From: Pithys albifrons albifrons
Lineage: Eukaryota > Chordata > Aves > Passeriformes > Thamnophilidae
Direction of reading: 5' to 3'
Assembly: GCF_047495875.1 (NCBI RefSeq)
Contig: NC_092462.1
Coordinates: 32,336,023-32,400,022 of the forward strand
DNA: 64,000 bases
Position 1 is the first letter of the stretch. Every line of letters starts with the position of its first letter. The translations under genes and the position numbers were made by a program. The notes under the pieces are model-generated. The model ran no database searches and was not told the origin of the DNA. It saw only the letters and a program-made list of their open reading frames with translations. Positions 26,620 to 37,800 of the stretch are shown piece by piece.

Positions 26620-27799
26620 GGGCAGTTAAACATGGCCATGTGAAAATGCTTTCCCCAGCTTGGCAAAGTGCTGCTCACTGTCATCTTGGAACCAAAAGCA
26701 AGGGCCAGCAGTGGGGAAGCACAGCAAGGCAGTGACAAGGGACAGGCTGCTGGACCAGGGGAAGCATGGCTGGCAGCGAGTACCCAGCCTCAGCTCGAAG
26801 GTAGGTGCTGTGAGATGGCCAACATGGTGCTGGGAACAAGACGGAGCTGTGAGAGATGCCCAGGGCCAAAAACATCACAGAGGGGATAGGAGGTGTTGAT
26901 CCACCTTGCAAGGTAGGGACAACCACTTGATTCTGCCACACTGCTTTTAGGCAGTCTGTTAGCCCTGCAGTAGGGTCAACTTCATTTTGTTCCTCTCCAA
27001 GAGCAGGCGGGAGGTACTGCTATTAGGAGCACCCATTGCTCCTCTTCCCAGGAACCCTGGTTGTGTAATCTGAGTGGTTCAATATCAGGGCTGGCTCCCC
27101 AGGGATGCAGCCAGCAGCACTCCCCTCATCTGCCTCTGTGGTGAATGCACTTGTTGGTCTTTCCTCTCACCTCCCTGAAAGCCATTGGTCATTGGCCTGA
27201 GTCACCATGACTACATCTCAGGGTAAGACGTGTCTGAGAAAGCCAGGGCAAGTGGGGAGGGAGGGCAAGCTTCTAGTGGGAAAATGCCTGAAGTAATGGA
27301 GAGGTGCTGTTGTGTGCATACAAATGTCCAAAGTTCAACCATCCTGAAATTTTTAAATCACTCTTAAACCAGGCAGTTCTTGCCACATGCTGGTGGGACA
27401 ACATCTTGTCCTTTTTTGGGGAGCCTTCAGTGTCTGTTGGGTGCAGGTTCTCACAGGGGCAAACCCTGGGACATGCCAAGTTGGAGTATGTGGCAACTCA
27501 GCCATGTTCTACTGCCACCTGCATCCAGAGGCCAGAGAGATGAATTGCACGTCTATGGCCATGTCTGAAATGGAAGACATCAGCAAAGCTCTGATCATCT
27601 CTCTGGCTGCTTGTGGGACAATAAAAGACTGAAGGAGATGGTCCTTGCCACACGGAGCTGCTTCTATGCTGTGTCCCTTTGGCAGCTTGGATCTGCTTGG
27701 TGCACCTGTTGCCAAGATGAGGTGGTGGGGAGTGGAAGGTGGGCTGGCAGGTTTCATCTGCCCACCTGGGTGTCCTGAGCTGACTCCTACCCCTTTGCT
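26620..27799. other. GC-richer flank, no gene seen
   Basis: This continues the GC-richer block. Short frames overlap on both strands without recognisable domains. Parts may belong to the retroelement on its left side. Confidence 0.4.
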
Positions 27800-28440
27800 G
27801 GGCCTGGTAAGGGGGAGCTGGATGAAAAGCCCAACCCTCACTTTGCTACAACTTCTTTTCAGGTAGTTGTAAAGAGTGATAATGTATCTCCTGAGTCTCC
27901 TTTTCTCCAGGTTAAACAACCCCACTTCCCTCAGCCACTCTTCATAAGACTTGTGCTCCAGATCCCTCACCAGTTTCGTTGACTTTCTCTGGACCTGCTC
28001 CAGCACCTCAATGTCTTTCTTCTTGTAAGGGACCCAAAATTGGATGCAGTACTCGAGGTGTGGCCCCTCTCAGCAGTGCTGAGTACAGGGGGATAACCAC
28101 GGTCCTGGTCCTGCTGGTCACACTGTTGCTGATACAGGCCAGGATGTCAGTGACCTTTTTGGCCACCTGGGCACACTGCTGGCTCACGTTCAGCCGCTGT
28201 CCACCAGCACTCCCAGGTCCTTTTCCACAGGGCAGTTTTCCAGCCACTCTGTCCCCAGCCTGTAGCGCTGCAATGGGTTGCTGTGACCCCGCACTTGGCC
28301 TTCTTGAGCCTTACACAATTGGTCTCAGCCCATTGATCCATCGTTCCACTGATCTATGCAAGATGGTATTGCATCTTCCTCCCAGCCTGCTTAGCCCCCC
28401 TCCTCTAATATTCTCATGTTCCTGCCAACTATATGAGGTA
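27800..28440 (-). mobile_element. CR1 LINE fragment next to the GLRB CpG island, minus strand
   Basis: On the minus strand the frame entering at 28006 reads [19 protein letters not shown], then [18 protein letters not shown], then LYNYLKR, which is the conserved C-terminal end of CR1 ORF2. The DNA to the right (GGCCACCTGGGCACACTGCT, CCAGCCTGTAGCGCTGCAAT) is upstream CR1 ORF2 in antisense and fades out near 28440. The CR1 3' tail is missing on the left, unusual for a fresh CR1 insertion, so the copy has been cut by deletion or rearrangement. It stops within about 50-100 bp of the CpG island. Confidence 0.85.
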
Positions 28441-28639
28441 TCTCGACAACACACCATCGAACGCATTCTCCCCCCGCCAGAGAGGGGAGGATGCTTCCTC
28501 TCCACGCCTCCCGCATCTCCCGGGGCGCCGCCTGCACTGGCGGGAGGTGCGGTCGGGCGCGGGGGCCGCAGTGCCCGGCGCGGGCGGGGGCCGGGACATG
28601 CTCACTGGGGAGCGCGCTCCGCACATGCTCAGTGGCCGC

Positions 28640-28774
28640 GGAGGCGCCGCCGGAGGTAGGGGCTCGCTGGCCGCCCGAGCAGCCGCGCTGTCGCCCGGCC
28701 GGGCCCCGGCATGGCCCGGCGCCCGCTCCTGGCCCGCCGCCGGCGCTGAGCGCGGGGAGGTCGGAGCGTCCGCG
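28640..28774 (+). other. GLRB non-coding exon 1 (predicted; start uncertain)
   Basis: GLRB has a 5'-untranslated first exon. A good donor (CCGCG followed by GTGAGC, GT at 28775-28776) lies in the CpG island and would join to the acceptor at 30088. A second good donor (GGCGG followed by GTGAGG, GT at 29078-29079) would give a longer exon. The transcription start cannot be read from the sequence; 28640 is only a rough guess. Transcript data would decide between the two donors. Confidence 0.4.
28711..28749 (+). other. Upstream ORF in predicted exon 1
   Basis: A 12-codon frame beginning ATGG, so G at +4 is favourable, and ending in TGA; the peptide is arginine-rich (MARRPLLARRRR). If transcription begins upstream of 28711 it would precede the GLRB start and could reduce translation. 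Whether it lies in the mRNA is unknown. Confidence 0.35.
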
Positions 28775-28900
28775 GTGAGCGCGGGGTGCGGGCGGCGCGG
28801 CCGTGGCGGCGGCGGGGCCGCGTGTGCGGGCGGGACCCGGGCGTGGGTCGGGGATGCGGCCCGAGGGCCCCGTTCGGCCGGGCGGCTCCTCCGAGCCCCC

Positions 28901-28921
28901 GTCAGCACCTCGGCCAGCGCC
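28901..28921 (+). promoter_or_regulatory. RE1/NRSE, REST-binding site
   Basis: Positions 28902-28917 fit the RE1 core TYAGMRCCNNRGMSAG completely, and 18 of 21 positions match the canonical RE1 consensus. REST silences neuronal genes outside neurons through such sites, and GLRB is a neuronal gene. The site sits inside the CpG island, either about 125 bp into intron 1 or in exon 1, depending on which donor is used. Binding is inferred from sequence only. Confidence 0.75.
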
Positions 28922-29078
28922 CGCGGCGGCGGGGCCGTGCGGAGCCCGCTCGCCTCCTCCTCCCGCTGCCCCCGGTGCGGTGCCGGCAGCGCTCGTCACC
29001 GCGGAGCGGGATCCCTTCCCGGTGCCGAGTCCGATGGATGGGAGACCTCGGGCCGGGCCGTGGAGACGAAGAGGCGGG

Positions 29079-30088
29079 TGAGGGGCAGGTGGGGCAGGGG
29101 CAGCTCCGCGACCTTTCCCGCCGGACCGGGGGCGCGGGAAAATGCTGCGGCTCCCGGGGAAGGGGGAGCTGGAGCATCCCGGTGCCTCCCGGAGGTGGAG
29201 GGAGGGAGAGAGAGGCACTGGCCCTTAAAAAGAATGGCGAAAAATTTCTTAGTAAATAGAAGTGAAAAATGCAGCAGGTTCTGAGGCATCTGCGAGATTT
29301 ACGTTGGCTCAAGGAAATGCCTGGGAATTATCTGTGCAATGCCAAACAAATGGAAAATGTCTGGGGTGTTGTGGCACAGTGACCAGGATCAGGCAGAGCT
29401 GTCTCTGAACACAAACTCAGCTCCTGGCCTTTGGGGTATGTGCTTTTGCCCCTGAGAAGTTAAAATATTAAACTGAGCACAATGCAATAAAGCACAGTAT
29501 TGCAGGTTGTGTTTAGTCATCTTTGCAAGGCCCTTTCAGTGCTGGCTCTGCAGCGAGAATGCTTCATGCAAAATAGTTGTGTTTAAATTCTGTCTATAAA
29601 ATTATCTTTGTAATCCTTTTTCATAACTGGCACTGAAACGATTGCTATGATTATTGAAATTATGTGCAAGGTCATAGAGGGTTTGCAGTTCTAGCAATTC
29701 TTCTTGCTAGATGACTGTCTGACATTGTGTTTAATGCAATTGATATGTGACATTTCTGGTGAGGAATCCTGTTTCCAAGTTTCTGAGTATTCTGGGTTAA
29801 ACAGCCGTTGAAGGGCATCACATTTCTTTTCTTAAGCACACTGAAGCAAAGTTGCATTTGAATATGTTCCTTACTGTCAGTCTCAACTTTGGGGAGCTAC
29901 TTGTCTCTCAGAAAACTGCCTAAGTCACTTACATATCAGAGATACACCTCAACACTCTGTTTCCCAAGGCAATTAAGAACAAAAAAACCTACCCCTAAAC
30001 CCCAGTTGTTCACCTTTTTTAGTTATGTGTTCCCTTTTGCCATATCTACCTCTACTAACATGAACCCATTTCCCTTCTTTTGTCACAG
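29079..30088 (+). other. GLRB intron 1 (remaining part)
   Basis: Composition falls from CpG island to AT-rich within about 150 bp after 29180. No repeat or further exon was recognised. The intron ends in a good acceptor, a pyrimidine-rich CCCTTCTTTTGTCACAG with AG at 30087-30088. Confidence 0.6.
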
Positions 30089-30120
30089 ACTGAAGGTTTC
30101 TCTGAACCTTAATCATCAAG
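30089..30120 (+). other. GLRB exon 2, 5' untranslated part
   Basis: The 32 nt between the acceptor and the start codon contain no ATG. The start context is AAG-ATG-A, with A at -3, favourable for initiation. Confidence 0.85.
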
Positions 30121-30242
30121 ATGAAGTTCTTACTAGCAGTTGTATTTTTCATCTCATTCTCCTTATGGGTTGAAGAAGTCTATTCCAAAGAGAAGTCTTC
30201 AAAGAAAGGAAAAGGGAAAAAGAAGCAATATCTATGTCCATC
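30121..30242 (+). CDS. GLRB: Glycine receptor subunit beta, coding exon 1 (signal peptide)
   Basis: First coding exon of GLRB, residues 1-40 plus two bases of codon 41. GLRB is the beta subunit of the heteromeric, inhibitory glycine-gated chloride channel, a pentameric Cys-loop receptor of the postsynaptic membrane that is anchored by gephyrin through a loop not in this window. The sequence opens with a hydrophobic signal peptide ([19 protein letters not shown], probable cleavage after residue 22, before KEKSS), then a lysine-rich stretch ([13 protein letters not shown]) typical of this subunit's N terminus. It closely resembles mammalian GLRB; the signal peptide is the least conserved part. 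The donor is GTATGT (30243). The split codon TC|G is completed either by the regular exon at 41396 or, possibly, by the cryptic exon at 34767. Confidence 0.95.
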
Positions 30243-33200
30243 GTATGTTCCTGGTTTCTTTTATGCTTTTGTATGATGGTGATCCTGCCCTGTTTTAACA
30301 GCGGAATTTGCATGGCAATTAAGTAGAAGATGATGCTTTCCAATGAAAGAATGGGGTCTGAAGTGGGAATGGAAGGGAGAAGGTTTGACCAGCATCATAC
30401 ATTCTGTAAATGTGTTTCTTCTGCAGCAGGTCCTCAGTTTTAATGACAGGAAAAATCTAAGCCACAGTAAATTGTTTCTTTCCTTGTGGTAGATTCCAGC
30501 CCAGTGTCTTGCTGTTTCTGGGGACAAAGTAATGTAGTCCTGTAGTGCTGTGCTGTGTAGTATCATGTTGCAGGTGTATTGAGGAAAGCAAGGAAGATGC
30601 AAAACGCTCATTCTGAAATTCAGTTTCTGGTTAGCTAGTTATAAGACAAGGCTTGTCCTACACATATTATTATTTCATGTTGAATAGAACTGAGGTGCTC
30701 AGCACCTTCCATCCATGATTTATAGTTCTGAAACTTCTGTGGAGATGGATTGATTGTTGCTATAAAGTGTGCCCTTACGTAATGATCTCCCTGTAAAATA
30801 CAGAAATTGAAATCTGTGATTGCCCAGCTGAATACAGAATATGTTCTGGAAACCTGTGATTACTTGATGTTAGAAATACTCTCTCTTTATAATGCCTACC
30901 ACGTTTTAGATCCATAGAATAATGCAGTAGTTTTATTTGTATGTGCTGGCTTTGTCATTATCTTGGCCAGTCTTGCTCATCTTTTAGTGTTATGTTGTAA
31001 AATTCCTGACGAAAAGATCAAAGGACTATGATAAGTTGCCAGTAAGTGTAGAAAAGCACTATGCCTGAAATAATAAAATTGTTTAGATAAACTTAAAGCA
31101 TGTTTTTTCTTAGACCATAAAAGAAGAGGTATGGACTATTAAACTGGCTATTAATCAACCTTTTCTAGAGGGAAAAAAAAACAACAAAAGGTGGAATAAC
31201 CAAACAAAAGCATTGTTCAAATAATACTTTTTAAAGTTCCCACTATTTTTAAATATTGACAGTGATGTTCATTTGTAACCCAAAACTTTTAGAAAGTTTC
31301 TACATATGTTTCATGTTTTCCTTCTTTTGACATCAAACCTAAAAAATGAGATTTTTCCTTGGATTTTAATACCTCAAGATACAAACCGCAAATGTGATGA
31401 CTCATCAGAAATGACCCCTACCCATCTTTTGCCTTTGAATGGTTGAGTTCTGAGTGAGGTTTTTGGTCTGAACTACTGTGAGAGTTTATAGCAAGGAGAG
31501 AAATGCCATAGTTCCGAGGACAGGCATCAGCACTGAAGCCCTTGGAAAGTGAATTACACAGCTGGAAACTGAATCCAGATCTTCCATGGTCTCATTTAAG
31601 CAGCGAGCATTTCCCCCTGTTCTCGATTTGTTCTTGGTAGAATTCAAAACATTTATGTTATTTTATCTTTTTAAGTCAGTGGATTTTTTTGTTTGTTTTT
31701 TTTTAAGCTCTGTTTCTTGGTACCCATTAAACATGATGTCATTTGTCGCCAATATTCTTGAAAAAACTTTGAGTAAATGCTATAATTTTTAAAGCGATAC
31801 TTTTACCTTCCATGCAGTTGAAGCTTACTGTAAAAATACTAGTGGGATCCAGTATTTGTCTGATGTACCAAGTGTGCAGTGTTTCTAGCTAGAATTGCTG
31901 TAGTAATAAGTCTTGTTCAATTTCCCGAATAATGAACAAGTTGTCTATATCTTATCTGGCTGAAGTGCACAGCTTGAGAGACAACCACTTGTAATTAGCT
32001 GGGTTGCAGGACTGCTATTTCTGTGGCTGGCATCTAGAACACCTCTCGTGAATGAACAATGGAAGTTCTGTCTTGCAAAGGAAATACCTAATGCTCTCTT
32101 AACTTAGACTGCTGTTGGCAAACTTTCAATCATCAGCATTTTTTAAATGATCTTTCATGAAACTTCTTGACTTGGTGACACTCTGTATTATATAAAAGGC
32201 TGCCTCCTTGTCATAATTATTTCCTGTGTGAAAAAAGTAAAGACTCTTTCTTCAGAAAGAAGCCAGAACATGATGCTGTTGAGTGGGAATTAAGTGACAC
32301 TGTACGGGTTGAGTAAAACTAGCCAAGTAAGGGTCTGAAAGAACAATTTCCTAGTAAAGCATAAAAGAACTGTTGCAGAAGAATGCTTTGTATCTGTTTT
32401 AAAGACAAGAAATAGGATTTTGCATACTTTATAACATTGAATAGTACAAATTGCTGATGAAAACATACATTTATAAGTTAAAATCTTAATCCACATTTAA
32501 TTTCATTCATTACTGGTGCAATAAAATGTAAACCTTAATTGTAAACATTAGTGTTTTTTATTTCCATACAACATGTGAAAAGCTAAAATTTACCTCCTCA
32601 AGAGAACAAAAGAACTGCACAACTATTTCTATAAGGAGCAGTTTTTTTCTTGCAAATTATATAAAGAAATTCAAACCTATGTAAATAACTATCCAGGAAA
32701 GATTTATTCTAAGTCTGATGTTGCTACCTGAGTTCCTTAATTTGATGTTAACAAATGAATAGCTATAAGACTGGTTTGGGACTTTAGCAGGAATTTGTTT
32801 TTATGAAAGCTAAGAATACTTGCATTTTTCCTTTTATGGCTCTCCAGAATACAAGGCTTTCACCAAATGTGCCCCTCTAGCATGAAGTTAACTATTAGGA
32901 TAAGCTGAGAACAAGCTGATTAGAAATCCCATAAAAAGTTTATTATTTTCTCATAAACAGATATTTGACTCCTTAAATTAGGACAATTGTATTATGTATC
33001 TTAAAGCAAATACTTGTAATTATTCATGATGCTCTCCTTCTCAGTGCATTGTGTGACAATAGCTTGATTTGCCATCTTATTTTCCTATATTTCTGAAAAT
33101 ATTTTTCCCAGCTTTTTTATTGAAGGGTTTCTTGAAGCTGACACTTAATCACTTGGTTCTTACTTTGATTTAATGCTTCCTCAGAACAGATGTAAGATTT

Positions 33201-34766
33201 CACATCTTATGTTTAGATCATTTTCTTTCTTACCTCAGGCTTTATACATGAAACAGAGTAATTATACTTATGTCTGATTCCTGAATCTGTGTTGACTAAG
33301 AAAGAAGTTGACATATTTAGCCTAAAATGCTGTAATAGAGAGTTTTACAGCATAAGTCTGAGAAATCAGCTTCCACAGATGCATAGTGCAATAAAATATA
33401 AAGCTGTAGTATAACAAAACTTTTGCTTTTTGTTTCCATAGAAAATCTTAAAAAAAACCCCAAAACATCAGGCCCACCTTTTCAAGAAAAAGAAATAATT
33501 TTATGGATTACATTCTTCTGTTTACAAAGTGTATTTTGAAATTCCATATACAGAATACAGATGATTTTGATACAACTACAGATGGATGTAGTCACTTGAT
33601 CTCTTTTCTAATCATACACTACCCATACCTGTATTACCTTTGTTATTTACTTCTTATTAACTTCTTCATAATTCCTCATAATACCTGTTTCTGTTAAACA
33701 TGTTGGACAGTTAGCTGTGGCTTTTTCTAAGGGCACTGCTGAAAAATGTTTTTCTTTTTTCACACTGTGATAAATACTTCAGTTTCTTTATAATGTTTGA
33801 GCTGCTGTTGTTATCACCACAATTCTTAGTAGGTCTCTACTCAAGACTACTTGGAGATCTCCAGACAAATGAAATTATAAAGAAAGGAAAGTTTGGCTAT
33901 TACAGTGTTATAGAAGGCATAAAGAAATAAGAGTGTTAAATAGCAGCTAATAAAACCAGTCATGACTACAGTCATCATCACAGCTATCTCTGTAATTATA
34001 GTTTTATTGTGACTCAGCTGTTCACTTGCACGGGGTTCGTATCTGAAGATCCCTCAGTGTCCTTAATTCTATGGCCATGCTGAGAGCATAACCTCAGTCA
34101 CTAAATCTCATTCTTTTGTCTGGATGTCAAGACTATGCTTTTAAAACAGCATCCCTCTTCACCTTTATGCATTTGTCCACATGGAGATTTATATCCATGC
34201 AGACGATTAACTAAATACTATATAATATCTGTAGAGACATTTTTTTTACCCAGGATTGCAAGTCATATTTTGGCGTGTATTTAGTAAAGCATATCAGCTA
34301 CTTCAGAAACTGTGAAATGGCCCTCTAAGCCCTCCAGAAAACAAGGCTTGTGCCATCTGCCAGGGCAGAAGCTTAGAAAGGTCACAGATGTGAAGGTTCA
34401 ATAAACAGCTTCTTTTAAAAAACAACAACAAAAGACAGTGGAACTAGGGAAAAAAAGCCTTTGATGTGTTGAGTGTGTATAAAAGCCTGTCCTGAGATTT
34501 CTCTTTGTTATTTTTCAGCTTCTGACATGCTCTTCCTATAAAACTAAAGTAGAATCTCAAAGTGTGTCTTGCACCTTGGGTCCTCTCCACTCTTCCATGA
34601 ACTAGATTTTTTTCTTTTAATCAAGTGTTTGGGTATACAGGGCCTCTCTGTCTGTCTTAAGTGATCATCTCCAAAATGTAAATGGTGGGAAAGTGGAATC
34701 ATGTCTGTCTTTATTCTCATCAAGTAGAATCCATTGTTAATAGTCTGTGAACATTTTCATTTGTAG

Positions 34767-34865
34767 GTACGATGGAAGGGTTGATACAGGTTATGGGAGA
34801 AGGTGGAATGATGTTGAAAGAAATGCCGAATTCGGTTGCCGAGAAAGTTACATCTGACAGTCATG
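34767..34865 (+). other. Candidate cryptic/poison exon of GLRB in intron 2
   Basis: CATTTTCATTTGTAG gives an acceptor (AG at 34765-34766). The first base, G, completes the split serine codon of the previous coding exon exactly as the normal next exon does. The frame then stays open for 29 codons: it begins YDGRVDTGYG, continues RRWNDVERNAEFGC and ends ESYI, followed by TGA at 34855-34857. A possible donor (ATG followed by GTGATA, GT at 34866-34867) makes it 99 nt. The stop would give a 70-residue secreted product with Cys39 and Cys65, or trigger nonsense-mediated decay. Four CpGs occur in 99 nt and none in the 266 bases before it, which suggests constraint. No canonical AATAAA follows within about 600 bp, so a cassette exon is more likely than a terminal one. 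I know of no described equivalent. Confidence 0.4.
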
Positions 34866-37800
34866 GTGATAATAAGTACCTTGTAGTGCCCATGTCGAGT
34901 TCCTTTAAAAATTCTTTTGCCCCATAGTAACAGCAGTTGGTCAATGGTTTAATTATTCTCTATCATATAACTCTCATGGAAAGCCATGATCCCAGACAGA
35001 TAGGGCCACATTCCAGGAGGTTTGGGGATTTGTTTTCAGAGAGGATAAATGTGCTGGGGAGTAAAAGATAAAGCTATATAAACAAAACCTAAGCTCTTGT
35101 AAAACAGTAATTAAGTGTGGTAGACTGGTTCTCATTCAGTAATTTTCCCTCTCAGTGAGCAGTGTTTACTCCAATCTGAACACCGTACTGATGAGACACT
35201 ACAATTGCACAGAAAATAACAGACTTCTTTTTTTTGTATACAGTCTCAGACTGAGAACAAACTTGGATCTGTAGGTTAAATTGCACCACATAAACCTAAG
35301 CCCAGTGAAAACTATAGGTCTAAATCCTGTTCTAGAGAAAATTATTTAAAATGTATCTCAGTTTATATGTTCCTCTTATTACTGTCACTCATACCACCAT
35401 GCAGGTGGATAGACTTTATTAAGATACATCTATTATCTCCACATTTGAGAAAAAAAGACTGGGTCAAGAAACTGCAATGGAGAAATAATTTTGAAAAATT
35501 TCTGTAGTATTGCTTAAAGATTTGGATGTTGATCATGTTTCATGTCTGTGTGCTATGTCAGGACACAACAGGATGCCCATTATGTGCAAGGGTTGGAGGT
35601 GGTGGCTTTGGCAAGATGCAGAGGTGCCTAAAGTAGGAGCAAACAAGCTAATTTTAAGAAACAGAAACATTGCTGTGAGCAGTACTAGTTCAGGCTGAGT
35701 GAAATACTGTACTAGCCTGGTTCTCTTGGTTTGGAGGCTGTCTTCTCTATGGCAGGCAGGTGAATCAGCTTGCTTTCCTCAAGTGCAGTGAATAGTAAGG
35801 CACTTCAGATTGCCTCCTTAAGGTGGCCAACCCTGGCAATGTTGAATGTGAAACCAAAGCTTGACTTAAGAGGTTTCTGATAGACAAGGACTGAAGTAGT
35901 AACAGTAACTGAGCTATTCACACCACCTAACTGCAGGAAGGTCGCCTACATGTCCCTATTAGGAGACTATGGTCTTTGGTCTATCTTCAGCATAGGATGA
36001 AAGATGAGTTATTTCACCACCACAACTCATAGATCATAAATTTGCCCTGAAGGAATCTTTTCCTTTGTTCACCACACTGTATTACCTCCAAATTTAGGTA
36101 CTGGATCTGCATATCTAATTTTAGGTGTTTAGCTGTCAACTGGATTTGTGAAGACACATAAATGGTGACTCAGAGTTCCATAGTTTTAATGTAATTAATG
36201 ATACCACTTTTCATTGGAGGAATTGTAATTAATCTACCTAGTAATAGACATGTGACCCAGCACAGTTTGTAATTGTAGCTATTTGACATACTAGAAATCA
36301 GTGAGATCTCCCAGAATTGGATAGTGTGCATTGATTTGTATTAACCTGGTTTTGTGCTTTGAGTTATTGCACTCAGAAAATCAAATACCTGCAAATCAGA
36401 ACACTGATAGTTTATGTCATGGAAATTGTACTTAAAATATACAGTGAGATAATAGGTATTATGTTTCCCTACACTTATTTTTATGTTTTTCAGATATATT
36501 CATCCATGTTATATGATTAAAATGTCAGTTTCTATTATGTAGCATAAATAAACTGCACCAAAATCTGTTGTTTTGGTATCATATAGGAAATTCTGCTGCA
36601 GATAACTGAAGTATGTGAGTTGGAATACATACTTCTATTTGTCAGACAGTAGTCTAGATCTATGCAAAGGTTTTCCTTCCCACTTTGTATGGAATATTGT
36701 TTATATTCTTTTCTCCAGTCATCCTGGTGTAGTACTGCATGTGCTAAGGACTCTTGTAACTTCAGTGAGCTCTGAGAGATTAAATGTCATGATGACCTAT
36801 ACAGATATAATGTCTTCTGACACATTTGCCCAACACAAATGTAAGGAGCTATATAAATTCCAGACCAACTGTAATATATGCTTCATTTTGTCACACATGT
36901 CTGCTTATCTAAACTTCTTTATTTTGATTAGTAAATTACAAAATTAATTATCTGTTGCCATCAAAGGAAAATATTGATCATGTTCTTCAAAGGCAATGAT
37001 ACAACGTGTAGAGCTGCAGTGAAAGAGGAGATGGACACCATACTGCATATCCTGTGAAATACAGTATTTAAAGTAATTCTTTTATTTGTCAGTGGTACCA
37101 GAAATAACCTCCCAAAGACCAGAGAGGTGCCAGTCATATTACACAGAGATCTTATGCCAAAAGACTAACCATACTTTGCTTTCTTTCTGGCTTCTGAGGC
37201 CACTGTTTGTGGAACTGAGAATAATTTTGAGTGTACAAGAATACTGTTTGATTTTCTTTTTTTATTCAGAAAAAAGAAAAGTTATACTTTGGGTTTGTGT
37301 ATTTTGTGTGTTGGGTGGTTGGATTTTTTTATTGTTACTTAATTATGATTTTAAGGCAATTTTTAGCTTTATAATTACTTGCTTTTAAATTACCTTTGTA
37401 GCAACTGTGAGACTTCTGTTGCCTTATCTTTCAGTATTCACCATAACTTGCTTAGGACTCATCAGTTACTGTGAAGAATGCTACATTACCATTTCTTAAT
37501 GCTTTCCATCAGCTCCTCATACATTCAACACAAGCTGAAATAAATGCATTAAAATTACATTGCATGCTGCAACTGGTAGAAATCTAAGTTATCAGCTTTT
37601 TAGAAGTGGGAAAATTGTAGACTGAATTAGAAAAACTGGTAAATAACTTCTCAGTTGGTGTCAGTGTTGTTATATGGGACTCAAACAGCCTTCAGGACAT
37701 TGAACTAATGCTGCTTCTGGCAAAGTGGACCTCAGCTTCAATCCTTTTTCTCTTATGTAGTCTACAGATGTGCCTTATATCACTAATTCATTCCAGAGTG

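Larger units (their letters stand above)
28480..29180 (+). promoter_or_regulatory. CpG island, GLRB promoter region
   Basis: A sharp change to very GC-rich, CpG-dense DNA between a CR1 fragment and the AT-rich first intron. This is the only CpG island in the window and it lies 0.9-1.6 kb before the GLRB start-codon exon. No TATA box is obvious; the start is probably dispersed. A near-exact direct repeat ACATGCTCA(C/G)TGG occurs at 28596-28608 and 28623-28635, separated by a GC-rich palindrome-like AGCGCGCT. GC boxes are frequent. Long frames that cross the island on both strands are by-products of the GC content. Confidence 0.85.

Noticed and set aside
1..28400. Search for the upstream neighbour PDGFC expected from mammalian synteny
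   Set aside because: No CUB-domain or growth-factor coding sequence was recognised on either strand.
28391..29284. Long frames on both strands across the CpG island (up to 283 codons on + and 275 on -)
   Set aside because: Stops are rare in GC-rich DNA. The frames are Arg/Ala/Gly/Pro-rich, overlap each other on opposite strands, and run through the predicted GLRB exon 1 and the RE1 site.
31540..31610. Faint similarity to an ancient MIR-like SINE (CACAGCTGGAAACTGAATCC region)
   Set aside because: Only about 50 bp of weak resemblance; not separable from chance without a library search.
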